Source: Onthophagus taurus | Lineage: Eukaryota; Arthropoda; Insecta; Coleoptera; Scarabaeidae | Length of the DNA: 64,000 nucleotides | Direction: 5' to 3' | Assembly (NCBI RefSeq): GCF_036711975.1 | Contig: NC_091971.1 | Location: forward strand, 14,329,501-14,393,500 | In this document: one piece after another, positions 23,101 to 33,599 of the stretch | Numbering within the stretch: position 1 is the first letter of the stretch | Layout: each line of letters opens with the position of its first letter | Made by a program: the position numbers and the translations under genes | The notes under the pieces: generated by a model | What the model saw: the letters and a program-made list of their open reading frames with translations, nothing else | Told to the model about the DNA's origin: nothing | Database searches by the model: none

Positions 23101-23312
23101 TATGAAAATTTACCAAAGTGTAAATAAGAGTGTCCTCTTTTCAATGAACGAACACGTTTTGAAAAATAACTTTTAGTTTTTGAGAAAACAATATTTGAAG
23201 TTTCTAAATTCATTTCTTGAAGGATCCTTGTGGAAATATCACCAATTATTAATTAAAGTATCGTCTTTTTAGAGTTGCTTCGTTAGTTAAATCAGCATCA
23301 AAAAAGTTCATT
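20195..23312 (-). mobile_element. hAT-like element copy A, interrupted by a Jockey element
   Basis: This is an inverted copy of the element at 26182-27142. The outer end (20195-20470: CGGATAGTTATC, TAGTACTCCACCATTCA, CTCTTGTTGCAGTTTCGTCTAG) matches 26875-27142 inverted, and the inner end (about 23262-23312: TCTTTTTAGAGTTGCTTCG) matches 26182-26250 inverted. Between lie tandem units of about 310-362 bp (ATCACCAATTATTAATTAAA at 22565, 22927 and 23238). A Jockey insertion occupies 20581-22386. There is no transposase frame. Confidence 0.75.
20581..22386 (+). mobile_element. Jockey-type non-LTR retrotransposon remnant
   Basis: Pieces in order: an upstream KLANYNR-like region, INEEDYWEVISKGKISAPGY (about 20920), WKTGIVICIPKKGGN, RPIPLLPVIGENFETLL, FGFKPKTSTI, PQQGVPQGSPLSPTLFNVF (about 21520-21575), LQYADDTALVTHD (about 21620-21660; catalytic Asp pair), YLGITIDNKY, and the C-terminal IRIITKLRNNRNPLYNPSNK to about 22240. 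At least four frame breaks and several stops. The 3' UTR ends in GAAATAAATATC and a TCTC tract, joining the tandem unit of the hAT-like host element at about 22387. The left junction falls where the host unit stops matching, near 20581. Confidence 0.85.
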
Positions 23313-23394
23313 TTGTATCTTGGATCCAAATAATTTGACATATCTTATCAGCTTTCTTATTAATTTCATTTTTATTCAAATATCGCAATAATGT

Positions 23395-23620
23395 GGCAAT
23401 GTAGAGTATCACTTCAGAAATATACCAGAAATTATAACCATAATGGCCTGATAGATATGCCGGATAACTTGGCTGTTCGCCAGATATGACTCCAATTGAT
23501 TTTTGTATTTGGAGTCATATTATACCACTGGTTTATGAAACACCTGTTAACACAAAAAAAGAGTTACCTCGTATTATTTTAGCGTTTGATGATGTTTATC
23601 AACGTCCTCGGCTATTTCGC
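23395..23620 (+). pseudogene. Remnant of an IS630/Tc1-mariner-type transposase (DDE tail)
   Basis: The translation SPDMTPIDFCIWSHIIPLVY followed by ETPVNTKKELPRI matches the very common insect transposase tail in which a conserved SPDLTPLDFFLW motif holds the last catalytic residue (here D in PID). Only about 60 codons are open. The same superfamily's N-terminus occurs at 63120-63546. Confidence 0.65.
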
Positions 23621-24239
23621 AAAATTCTGCTGATTTTTATAAAGTTTAATGCAGTATTATTTGTAATAAAAAGTATCTGAAAAAGTGAAAAATGATAAAT
23701 TATAGTTAAAGTTTTACAAAAGAAATCTGAAATTCGTGCATTTTAAGATTAAAAAAAACAGAAGGAAGTGTCTGGGCAGAATGTGAAAAAACTGTGGAGA
23801 GAGTAATAACAGAAGAAAGAGATTAAACAAAGATTCCAAAGAGAAAAAAGATGTTGGGCGAAATTGATGAGACTAGAATGTCATTGTAAAGGTCACTATA
23901 GGTACAAATAAAAGGAATACATGGAAGAGAGAAGCTGTGAAAGAACCTGAATGAAAATCTGTAATCTGAAATTCGTGCATTTTTGAGATTAAAACTGCAA
24001 AAGATGTTGAATTTAAAAAAACAATGTCCATTTGCTAATTTGATAGACTTAGGCATTGTTACTCAACATATTTTTTTTTACGGATGTAAAGATGTCCTAA
24101 AATTTTTTATAATAAAACACAAGATTCTGTTAATACCAAATTATTCACAACAAATACAAATAAAAAATGAAGTCCGAACAAAAAAAATGTTATGATCTAA
24201 GAACTATTCTGACGTCATTTACTACGGAAACGGGACACA
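23621..24239. other. Intergenic, with a diverged direct repeat
   Basis: ATCTGAAATTCGTGCATTTT followed by AGATTAAAA occurs at about 23726 and again at about 23962, bracketing a 200-bp purine-rich stretch (GAGAGAGTAATAACAGAAGAAAGAG). No gene is recognised. Confidence 0.45.
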
Positions 24240-24733
24240 TTTCTAAATTCCAGGACACAGAGGAGTTTCCAGCCTTCAAAAAGCTAGCAGCTGTCGTGCG
24301 GACGGCGCCAAAGAAACTAATCGACTTTCGAGAGAGAATTCGCGTTAAGAAACGAAGCGAAACCGAGTTCTATGTCAAAAGTCATCCGCGGCTTCACGTT
24401 CAAAAAGAACAAAAAGTACTCTTGACACATCCAAGAAAAGAAAAGTTTAGTTTTCTTACGAAGATTCCAAGAACAAAGAATCGTTGAACACGATTCGCCA
24501 TTGGCGCCCTGGGTATAAACAAGGACGAAAAGAGGCCCCTACACCGTCCGTTTGACGAGACTTCAATGGGAGACAAAATAAGACCGGCTCGTCGCTGGTG
24601 GGGACTTCGAGACGGCCCATTGGCTACGACAAGACTTTGCACGTTCGTTCTAAAGCTAAGAATCAGTGCGACGATAACCGTGTTCGCGTTTAGATGAAAA
24701 AAATTGAATTTAATTAAAAAAAAAATAAATAAA
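24240..24733 (+). promoter_or_regulatory. Probable promoter and 5' UTR of twist
   Basis: A block of higher GC content directly precedes the twist start codon. It contains a TATA-like TATAAA at 24514-24519, a reverse CCAAT box (ATTGG) near 24620, and an arthropod initiator-like TCAGT at 24663-24667, 67-71 bp before the ATG. Which start is used cannot be told from sequence. Confidence 0.45.
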
Positions 24734-25408
24734 ATGTTTAGAAGTGCTGATTCTTCACCTGCTTACCGTGAATTATCACCAACAAGTCCAGGTTCTTATC
24801 AAAGTTGTTCACCAAATCGTCTTATGGACTTAACAAACGCAAACGAAGTTATGGTTGACACAAGACACGATTTACAATATTCTTATGGTTATAACACTTA
24901 CCAAGAAATTTATCAAAACCAGTACCACCATCAACCCGAAGCATTTCGAATAAAAGTCGAGTTGGATGATGAACCCATCATGAAAACGAGGGCCGTCGGT
25001 GGTAGGAAAAGAAAGTCGCAAACGTTTTCATCCGATGACGAAAATTCTTGCCAAAGCGTAAAATCGAAGACGCGAAGGAAATCTCCCCAAAGTTTCGAAG
25101 AAATACAAAATCAGAGGTTAATGGCGAACGTAAGGGAACGACAACGCACGCAAAGTTTAAACGAAGCTTTCGCTAGTTTAAGAAAGTGCATTCCAACTTT
25201 GCCTTCAGATAAATTATCAAAAATTCAAACATTAAAGCTCGCCGCCCGTTACATTGATTTTTTGTACCATATTTTATCAAATTCAACCCCGGATAATCAA
25301 GGTGAAGGTGACACGATCGGCAATGTTTGTTCTTACACCGCACACGAAAAATTAAGCAGGGCTTTTAGTGTGTGGAGGATGGAAGGTGATTGGAATACAC
25401 ATGCGTGA
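24734..25408 (+). CDS. twi: Twist bHLH transcription factor (224 aa, single exon)
   Basis: Twist is a nuclear bHLH activator that specifies mesoderm in insect embryos and binds CANNTG E-boxes as a dimer. The bHLH (about residues 129-183) starts [20 protein letters not shown] with the DNA-contacting basic residues, then [20 protein letters not shown] and IDFLYHIL. The C-terminal WR motif (about residues 208-219, [14 protein letters not shown]) is the Twist signature and separates it from other class II bHLH proteins. The N-terminus is low complexity (SP, YQ and QNQY runs) with a basic stretch GGRKRKSQ. The protein is much shorter than Drosophila Twist and lacks its long glutamine-rich region. 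I chose the ATG at 24734; the frame upstream has no ATG. AATAAA lies at 25429. A pair of hAT-like elements in opposite orientation flanks the gene. Confidence 0.95.
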   Translation: MFRSADSSPAYRELSPTSPGSYQSCSPNRLMDLTNANEVMVDTRHDLQYSYGYNTYQEIYQNQYHHQPEAFRIKVELDDEPIMKTRAVGGRKRKSQTFSSDDENSCQSVKSKTRRKSPQSFEEIQNQRLMANVRERQRTQSLNEAFASLRKCIPTLPSDKLSKIQTLKLAARYIDFLYHILSNSTPDNQGEGDTIGNVCSYTAHEKLSRAFSVWRMEGDWNTHA

Positions 25409-26181
25409 AATATAGATAATTTGTATACAATAAATAAAAGAGACAATAATATTATTTAAAGAGCAAAAAAGAATGTGGTTTAGTTGATGATACTGGAAGT
25501 TATTTGTTACTGTGATACAATTTTCGTTAATATTTCCATTATGTATATTATTTGTACGTATAAGTTTAGTTTTTTTTCTTTGGTATTATTATTATTATTA
25601 TAGTTATTGTATAATTATTTTGTTGTTTGTTTTAATTTTTACAATCCTTTTTTACTTTTCTGCACGTGATATAATACTGCACCTTGAGATGTGCTAAATA
25701 ATAATACGGTAAACATTGCTTTCAAAATAATTGAAACAAATCGACTTAAATAAAGCACATTGAAAATTAAAGCTGAAAACGCAGCTGGAAGATTTTATTG
25801 TAAATGTTCAGAATAGAATCTTATTGTTACATAATTGATGCAAAAGTATCCATCTAAATAATTACTATATTGATAATTTTCTTTGTTGAATTTCAAAATG
25901 TGTTCAAAGAGGTATAATTGCAGTGTTGAAACCTAAATTTTAATCTTCAGGTCTTTAAGGATCCAACAAAGAAAGGTGTCATAATTCTAATGAAATAAAA
26001 GACTTAATTTCTGCACTTTTTAATGGATTTATTTTTATTTGTAAGTTCAACTTACTGTAACTTGATGATGATGATTGAATAGATCGAAACCGGTCGAACT
26101 TAAAAATAAAAATAAATCTTTCCATCTCATTGCAAGATGGAAAGGAAAAACGATAAGTGATATAATTTTAATGTTCCCGAC
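25409..26181. other. Twist 3' flank
   Basis: 3' UTR and AT-rich flank with several ATT/TTA tracts. No gene is recognised. Near its end ATTTATTTTTATTTGTAAGTTC and GAACTTAAAAATAAAAATAAAT (26028-26117) form an imperfect inverted repeat around a hammerhead-like motif. Confidence 0.5.
26062..26095 (+). ncRNA. Hammerhead-like motif in a small inverted repeat
   Basis: TTGATGA (26062-26068), a possible stem II GAT/ATC, GAAAC and CG-GTC (26086-26095). The following GAACTT pairs with AAGTTC upstream (26043-26048), which could serve as stem I, but the intervening bases and the U in place of the first core C make activity doubtful. The order GAAAC-NN-GUH matches the 29005 motif. Confidence 0.3.
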
Positions 26182-27142
26182 TAGTGATGGAACGGATAGT
26201 GCCAAAAGAACTTTTTTGATGCTAATTTAACTCACGAAGCAACTCTAAAAAGAGGATACTTTAATTCATAACAAGGATTCTTCAAGAAATGAATTTTATA
26301 GCAAATTTTGAAAGTTATCAATGAAAATTGCAACTTCAAATATTGTTTTCTCAAAAACTGAAAGCTATTTTTCAAAACGGGTTGGTTCATTCGAAAGAGG
26401 GCACTCTTATTAATACTTTGGGAAATTTTCATACTCATATTCCAAGAAGTGGATTTTATACGAATTCTTAAAACTTAATCGGCGAAAATTACAAAATTCG
26501 TAAAAATAGTCGATTATTTTAAAAATTTATTACTCAAGAACTAAAAGTGATTTTTCAAAACGGCTTGTTGCATTAAAAAGAGGATACTTTAATTAATAAT
26601 TGGTGATATTTCCACAAGGATCCTTCAAGAAATTAATTTTATAGCTAATTTTGAAAATTATCGATGAAAATTGCAACATTGAAAATTTTATGAAAACTTC
26701 AAATATTGTTTTCTCAAAAACTAAAAGCTATTTTACAAAACGGGTTGGTTCATTGGAAAGAGGACACTCTTATTAACACTTTGGGAAATTTTCATAGTCA
26801 TTTTCCAAGAACTGGATTTTATACGAATTTTTAAATGTTAATCGGCGAAAATTGTAAAATTCTGAATTATAAGCGAAGAGAGAAAAACTAGACGAAACTG
26901 CAACAAGAGATTTTATATATCGTATTGGGATTGTTAAAATGAGGTTGTTAATGACATAAATAAAGTTGTATTCAATGAAAAAAGACCTATGGGGTTGAAC
27001 CTGATTATTATCTGCAGTGTCCAACACCTAAACGAGATACTAATTCCTGTGAATGGTGGAGTACTAAGTAATAGGTTGTTACTATCCGGCTTTGGCCTAA
27101 TTATCTGGTATCGGATAGTTGCCGGATATCCGTTCCACCACT
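26182..27142 (+). mobile_element. hAT-like non-autonomous element copy B
   Basis: Ends TAGTGATGGAACGGATA and, inverted, TAGTGGTGGAACGGATA bound a 0.96-kb element. The flanking 8-mers TTCCCGAC and ATTTCGAC share five bases and could be a worn 8-bp duplication. The interior consists of tandem units of about 355 bp (TCAAAACGGGTTGGTTCATT, CATACTCATATTCCAAGAA, CACAAGGATCCTTCAAGAAA). TNG-TGG ends and the possible 8-bp target fit the hAT superfamily. There is no transposase. Confidence 0.75.
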
Positions 27143-28029
27143 AATTTCGACTATTTCTGCAACTGAAAATTCAGCAAAACTGGCATCAAAGTTAAATGAT
27201 GAAATTCATGTAACATTTATCGATTTTATCTGATACAAATTTGAGTAGCATTAGACAGCAAGTAGTGTAAAATCACATAAAAGTAATCACCACTTTCAAT
27301 GGAATCATCAAAACAAGCAAGAGTTAATTTTTGGCAATCAACATATTCGTGAATTTCAGCAAGAATCCACTCTTATAAAAATCTATAATATCAAATAATA
27401 TAAATCCTTGTGTTCCTCATTATATATTCTTACATATTCATCCTCTTAGTTTCATTTAATTGAATGAACGTGATATAATCATTATTAGTTGAATGATTGT
27501 AGTTTTTGAGATGTTTACAAAAGACGGACTTCAATTTAGTTAAGTATTCTTTATCAGTTATATTTATTCTAATTTATAACAATCGTTGCATTCGATTTAT
27601 GAACTCCACTTACAAGGTAAGACCCCAACTGCCAAATTGAGAAAAATTTTAAATTTGGTGTAAGCAAAAAGGGCATTGACACATTTTTTTCTATGGAAAA
27701 ACACTTTAAGGGGGCGAAACAGCCCTTTAAAACAGAGTGTTATATAATAACCGTTTTAAAAGTTTGTTACAAATAAACTGCTTTTTCATGTTTATAGAAC
27801 GAACATAATTTAATGTCCGTTATCAAAAGATTTTAAAACATGTGTAAATCATGTCAGTATGGTTGTGTTGGACTTGGTACAAAATCCTATAATTTTGCCT
27901 TTGTTAGCTTAACATTACCTTCTCTAGTAGCTGGACATGGTATAATTTAATACAATAAAAAGAGGTGGCGATAAAAGGTGGCTTATGATTGCATACAACA
28001 CATTTTCATGTATTTTATGTTCTAAACCT

Positions 28030-28260
28030 TTTTGACATTGTTGATAAAATTCCTGACGCTTCTGGTAAGAAAAATTTTTTAAAAGTGATATCAAAAACAA
28101 CTATGTTTTATTTTTAGGAATTGCAAAATCCACAGTTTACCATGTGATTAAAGAATATAAGCACATCGGTAAGATTATGAGTCTCAAGAAGAGAAGGCAA
28201 CCTGAGATTACTGCGGAGATTGATGATTTTATCATGGTTTTTACAACCCTTCAGTTTTGG
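28030..28260 (+). pseudogene. Transposase DNA-binding fragment
   Basis: After a splice-acceptor-like TTTTATTTTTAG the frame reads GIAKSTVYHVIKEYKHIGKI then LKKRRQPEITAEIDDF, the arrangement of the helix-turn-helix and linker of an insect Tc1/mariner-like transposase whose N-terminus is split by an intron. Nothing of the catalytic domain follows. Confidence 0.5.
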
Positions 28261-28780
28261 GAGGGGTAAACTTTAGAACAGAGTGGAGATGGTTCTCATT
28301 AAGGAAGCCTGACAGGTAACAGCCCAACATACAGGCCCACGACCTATGTGTTGAGGTTTCAAACTTTCGGAACTTAGGCAAAATTTTACCATTTTTTAGG
28401 GAACAAAGGTCATATAAATTATGACTAATGATACATTATTTAGACATTGTGGTTTATTAAACTAAGATCAAGGAGCGTATTAGAAAAGCGTAACCTAGTT
28501 TGGTTACATCTTATAATTTTATATACAGGTCGCTGATATGTATGGTAACGAACATTTATTTTCTAAAGTAAGATAGTTAGTGAAATATGTTAGGATACAA
28601 AAGTTTTAGTGTTTTTTAAAATCTATTATAATAAAGATAAATTAAGTATACAAGGGTAATGTGCACAAAAGTTATGACGAAACAAATTTACGTTTTCTGT
28701 AATGGAACATCATAAACATAAACTTAATTAAAAAAATAAAAACCATATAAAAACTTCTAAATTGCGTTTATTTATATAAA

Positions 28781-28816
28781 GTCGTACTAGTTTCGGGTTA
28801 CCCCATCATCAGCGAC
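28781..28816 (-). ncRNA. Predicted minimal hammerhead ribozyme (left arm)
   Basis: This is the inverted copy of the 29005-29040 motif with all core positions the same: stem I GTCG/CGAC, CTGATGA, GGG-GTAA-CCC, GAAA, and the minimal stem III AC-TA-GT with a GTA cleavage triplet. An unpaired U sits between the core and stem II. Activity is untested. Confidence 0.55.
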
Positions 28817-29004
28817 AAAGTCAATGAAGCTATAAAAGGTGCAGACTGGAAATCAAGAGAAAGTAAAGCATTTTGCTATCTGATGGATAAACAAAATGAA
28901 GATAAAGTTAAAAAAACAAATGGCGACGTTAAAAAATGTGGAATGTTAAAAAATTAGAAATTCGAATAAATCTTTAATACGATAAAGATTGCTTCATTGA
29001 CTTT

Positions 29005-29040
29005 GTCGCTGATGATGGGGTAACCCGAAACTAGTACGAC
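29005..29040 (+). ncRNA. Predicted minimal hammerhead ribozyme (right arm)
   Basis: GTCG (29005-29008) can pair with CGAC (29037-29040) as stem I. Between them lie CTGATGA (29009-29015), a stem II of GGG/CCC closed by a GTAA tetraloop (29018-29026), GAAA (29027-29030), and C-TA-GTA (29031-29036), which gives a two-pair stem III and a GUA cleavage site. Short stem III is typical of Penelope-associated hammerheads. The extra U at 29016 (and G 29017) at the base of stem II is the weak point. Confidence 0.55.
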
Positions 29041-30119
29041 TTTATATAAATAAACGCAAGTTAGAAGTTTTTATATGGTTTTTATATGATCATTAATTGT
29101 TTTCCAGATATCAAACTTTATTGTAATAGATTTTAAAAAACACTAAAACTTTTGTATCTTAACATTGTTCGTTAACTATCTTACTTCAGGAGATAAACGG
29201 TTGCTTATTTATTATTAATGGTTATTTCCATACATATCAGCGACCTGTATATTTTAATCGAATAATCTTATTATTTCTTATCCATTTTGTATCGATTTTC
29301 GTTGCCATTAATATTCTCTTTATGTTCTTATAAAATATGTTATGTCTAACGTTATAGTTTCTATAAACCACAGTTTTAATCAATTCAAGCGTAAAATTTC
29401 GAATTTGTACAAAAATTTGTGTTATTCAATATTACGTGTTATGAAAACCAAAAACGATTAAGAGAAATTATAGATAAAGGTAATTCTGTAACTAGGTGTT
29501 TCAGCACTATAACTTTTTTAATTCGTAATAATGAATTATTATACAGGGTGATTCTCAACCTATACGCATAAACTTGGGAATTTTTTCCTCATGTGGCAAA
29601 AGTTTTTTAGTTTTCTAAATATTTGAGAAATTTACTTTCAAATCAAGAATACATAAAATATTTAAAACTAACGTCATATTAATAATAATGACGTACCACA
29701 AAAACTCAAAAACCTTGTATCCTACTAAAGTGTGACCAAAGAGATATTAAATAAATTTGATGGACCATATAATGTAACTTCTTACAAGAATTCTATAAAT
29801 ATGTTAAGGCATCAGTATTAGTTAACATATCAAAGATCAAAGATAGTCAAAGTACGGCATATCTTCTTCATTAGCAACTATTAGGGTGCCCAGAACATTT
29901 TTGCTTTTGTTATATTTGATGTTCTTTTTGTTTTTTGCTGCTACTTTTTCATCTTTGTTATTATTTTTATTAAAAATTTCTTAACGAAATATAACACAAT
30001 TACTTTAAAAATAAAAAAAATCTAACTAAAAGATAAAATCGAAAAAGATATAATCGTTAGACAGTAAACAATAACAAGTTAGTATTAAAAACAACCACTA
30101 TCAAAGAGAAAATCCATCG

Positions 30120-30520
30120 GGAGACGACATTTTAAAGTTGGCCCCCCGGCGGTTGGCGACGTGTTTATAAATATTTAGTTTTCAGGCTCCAAAAAACCGA
30201 GACGACACCGACAAAAAAAGAACGGCTTGTCCGCCGCATAGAGGCGATGAGAAACCACGGGACAGCTGCGTCTTTTTTCATCTATGTCTTTCAGTTCATC
30301 GTCGTTCCTCTCTCGCTTGGCCGCGGAGGGCGCGCACACTGAAAACCGTGTAACCGTAAAAAAGACCCCTCCGGCGTGGTCCCCATCGTCCACCGCCCCC
30401 CTTTCGCTGCCCGACCCCTCTGTTTCCACGCCCCGTAGTATTAAAAATTTTTAATGTGCCATTTGCGACTGTCTGTCACCGAGTGTTCGTTTCAGGTTTC
30501 AGAGGCATTTCAGAAGAAAT
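30120..30520. other. GC-rich block of unknown role
   Basis: In a region otherwise very AT-rich, this 400-bp block is rich in GC and CpG. It contains GTTTATAAATATTTAG near 30161 (TATA-like) and TCAGTTC near 30292 (initiator-like). The minus-strand open frame (30175-30429) has no family I recognise and is probably a by-product of composition. It may be a promoter or noncoding first exon; that is inference. Confidence 0.35.
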
Positions 30521-31458
30521 ACCGTTTATTTCTTTTTTATTCTTTTCATTCTTGTTATTGTCTAATATCTTCTCACACAATTTATACGAAAAATTAAGCT
30601 GAAGAGTGTAGATTATTTTTTTTTTCATATATAGGGACGTGTTAATGGGGATGGTGAACGAGTTTTCTGGCGGATAAGTTAAATTAAGGGGCGTTTGCTG
30701 TAGGTCTGAAGTTATAAGAGACTTCGCGCAGGTTTAAACATAATTTATTACGGTCGGTGTTTTACTAGGTGATTTTGAATTACTCTAATGTCGGCTCGTT
30801 GACACACGAAATAGAGCTCACTTCATCGCACTTAAAGATATCTTTAACAACATCTAGGAAGAAAATATTAGAATAAATTAGTCAAAATTTTCTTTAATCT
30901 ACTCTGAATGTTATTGTTATTCATTACTATTCAAAAAATATTGCACTAAAGTAAATATTGATCATGTATTGATTATTACCACTAGAAAGCTGACAAATTG
31001 GAAGACAAAACAGAATCATAATATCACGTCTAAATTCCTTATCAGTAGAAGAACCAGAAAATAATTTAAGTATGTTGATGATGCAAAGTCTAGATAAAGA
31101 AAATAAAAGAAATTGTTATAAACGAAGAAAGAAGGCAATGAAGTTGGTGATTGGGTTGTAGTTAAACAAACACGGTTGGGAATTGGACTAAAGTTTCGCA
31201 TAAAGTTGTTAGGACCAAATGAGTAGCTTAGGATCTAAAGCTCTAGATGTTTCTTTGCATGTTTTTAGTTTCTCATTTGTGTTAAAACAGACTATATCCC
31301 ATGAAAATTGTTGCCTAAATTTTGATCTGAGTTTCAAAATCGGCCAAATCCATCACTGCTTGTGAATCAGAAGAGGACCACATGTTCGGCAGCGGTGGTT
31401 GACGGTACCTCCTTAAGTATCTTATAGAAAAGCAAAATTTTTGTTCATTACGGTTCAT

Positions 31459-33577
31459 TATAATAATAATAATAATTTATTTAATCACCTGGCTACAAAT
31501 AGTAGATGTGACAAGTTCAAACCACATACAATATATAATACACAACATACACAATTCAACAAAGAAAGAGAGAAATTAAATTATGAAGTATGACCTATGC
31601 TAGTTGACTAGAACTAATACTAAAATTAAATGACAAGTATTCCTGGCGGTCGTAAAACGCCCTTTCTACAAGCATCATTTTTACTTTATGTTTAAATGAG
31701 CTAAGCGTATCAGCTTTTTTAATTGCAGATGGCAAATTATTATAGAGCTTTGGGAAATCATACTGTGGACTCTTTTCAAAGAAAGCCGTCTTATGATGAC
31801 CCAAGCACACCAAACTATCAGATCTAGTTTCGTAATTGTGTTTCATGGCAGGGTATCTATCGACATGCTCCCGCACATGAACAACTGATTTATATATATA
31901 TATATATACTTTGAAGAGTAAGAAGCGAATTGGCCTTGAATGTATCTCTACACGAATCTCTGCAGTTTAGGTCGAAGATTAATCTTATAATGCGCTTCTG
32001 TGCTACAAAGGCACGCCGCCACTCCGTCGATCTTCCCTACAATAATATATTGTATGAGAGATGCGAATAACAGAGAGCATAATACGCATCTAATAATCCC
32101 GATAGTGGGAGGCATCCCTTCAACTTCAGAATTGCATAAAAGGACAAGTTCAATTCCGAAAAAGATGATCAACATGTTTGTCAAAACTTAGCTGCTCGTC
32201 TAGATAAACACCCAAAAACTTGCAGCTATTTGATAGAATGATATCATCGGCCTGCGGAAGCCTTCTCCTCTTATGAAAATTTACACGGTCTTTTTTAGAT
32301 TAAGAACAATACGATTTTGTTTGCACCAAGCATCAAATGATTCAACGGTATGCTTGACTTTAGAAAAAAGCATATCAGCATCATTCGACGCCAGGGCAAT
32401 TGACGTGTCATCGGCATACATGACTATGTGGACATCGCAAAGATACTCAGGAAGGTCATTTATATACAATAGAAAAATTAATGGGCCCAAGATTGAGCCC
32501 TGGGGAACTCCCAGTAAAACATTTGATTCCGATGACTCCTGACCAGAGAGGACCACTTTTATTTTTCGTTTCTCCAGAAATGATTGAAGCCAATTTAAAA
32601 TCGTGCCTCGCAAACCCAAAGCATACAATTTCTGCATGATGTACACTAGTGGCAGCAAATCAAACGCACGCGACATGTCGAAGAACAGACCCACAGCAAA
32701 ATTACCTTTATCCAGGTTATCGTAGATGAACTCAATAAAATTCAGTGACGCAGTCTCTGTAGACAGGCCCCGCCTAAAACCATGCTGAGCATTACTAACA
32801 ACATTGAACCTGTCCAGAAAACTCAAAATTCGCTCCGAGACGATGCTTTCAAATATCTTTGAAAAAACGCTAGTTATCGCTATTGGTCTGAAATTGTTGA
32901 CATTTGTAGGATCACCAGCCTTGAAAACTGGAATGACCCGAGAAATTTTCAGCGCCCCGGGAAAGATTCCAGAACAAACAGAAAAATTAAATACATGCTT
33001 AAGGGGCTCGACCTACATACTTAATTACACTCACACCGATGCCATCGCAACCCGTCGAACGTACGTTTTTTAAGCGCTTGATGGCCGCTAGAATTTCTGC
33101 GGAGGATATAGTATACAAAAATATGCTATTGGGTACAGAGCTACCAACGGTGCAAGATACATCCCTCATCGGGCCATAAATCAACTCTACCTTCTCCTCA
33201 ACAGATGTTGTGAAAAACTTTGAAAATGTTGAGCAGATCTGCGCAGTGTCGCTAATCATATGACCATCATCCGAACGCAACAGAAAACTAGTTTGCTTCC
33301 TTCCTTTACCTAATTGGTTATTTACACAATGCCACACTGCGCGACTTCTATTCGATGACTCTATTATTTGTTTCATAGTATGTTTCTTTTTAGTTTCATT
33401 AATTAGTTTTCTATATGAACCCTTCTTAACATTATATAAGTTACGCAACTCCGGATAACCGTTGCTCATAATCCAAAACATGTCTTTAAGTTCCCTGCCA
33501 GCACTTATTATATCATTTGTAATCCAGGGAGCTCTATTACAACCACCAGGACGACCAGAAACTATAGGGCAACACAA
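31459..33577 (-). mobile_element. CR1/L2-group non-LTR retrotransposon, 5'-truncated
   Basis: From right to left on the minus strand: the end of the endonuclease-RT linker (GGCNRAPWITNDIISAGREL), a pre-RT region, NFRPIAITSVFSKIFESIV, QHGFRRGLSTETASLNFIEF, FFDMSRAFDLL (first RT Asp), LLGVPQGSILGPLIFLLYIN, MYADDTSIAL (catalytic pair), LNLKKTV and a C-terminal region to about 31600. The 3' end is a (TAA/AAT)n tract at about 31463-31480. There are frameshifts at about 33000, 32830, 32280 and after 32200. A TATATA tract at about 31890-31905 interrupts the C-terminal part. It lacks most of the endonuclease. Confidence 0.88.
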
Positions 33578-33599
33578 TTATTATATATATATATTACAT

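Larger units (their letters stand above)
28736..29085. repeat. 95-bp inverted repeat carrying two hammerhead motifs
   Basis: 28736-28830 and 28991-29085 are near-perfect inverted copies separated by 160 bp. Each begins or ends with an ATAAAAACCATATAAAAACTT block and holds one hammerhead core (28781-28816 minus, 29005-29040 plus), oriented away from the centre. The centre has no frame. Penelope-like elements are known to carry such ribozymes in their repeats, so this may be a Penelope-derived non-autonomous element; no Penelope coding sequence is nearby. Confidence 0.85.
27143..31458. other. Large intergenic region right of twist
   Basis: No host gene is recognised. Contents that can be named: a transposase fragment (28030-28260), the hammerhead-bearing inverted repeat (28736-29085), a lone mariner-type end (TACAGGGTGATTC near 29544) and a GC-rich block (30120-30520). 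The stretches 27150-28030, 29090-30110 and 30530-31450 show nothing I can identify. Confidence 0.5.

Noticed and set aside
24167..24487. 106-residue open frame upstream of twist
   Set aside because: It falls in the likely promoter/5' UTR, has no domain, and is not in frame with twist.
30175..30429. Minus-strand open frame in the GC-rich block
   Set aside because: No family features; length is explained by GC-rich composition and few stop codons.
31459..33577. Possible LTR or retroviral origin for the RT at 31.5-33.6 kb
   Set aside because: No LTRs, protease or integrase; the motif order and AT-rich simple-repeat tail fit a non-LTR element.
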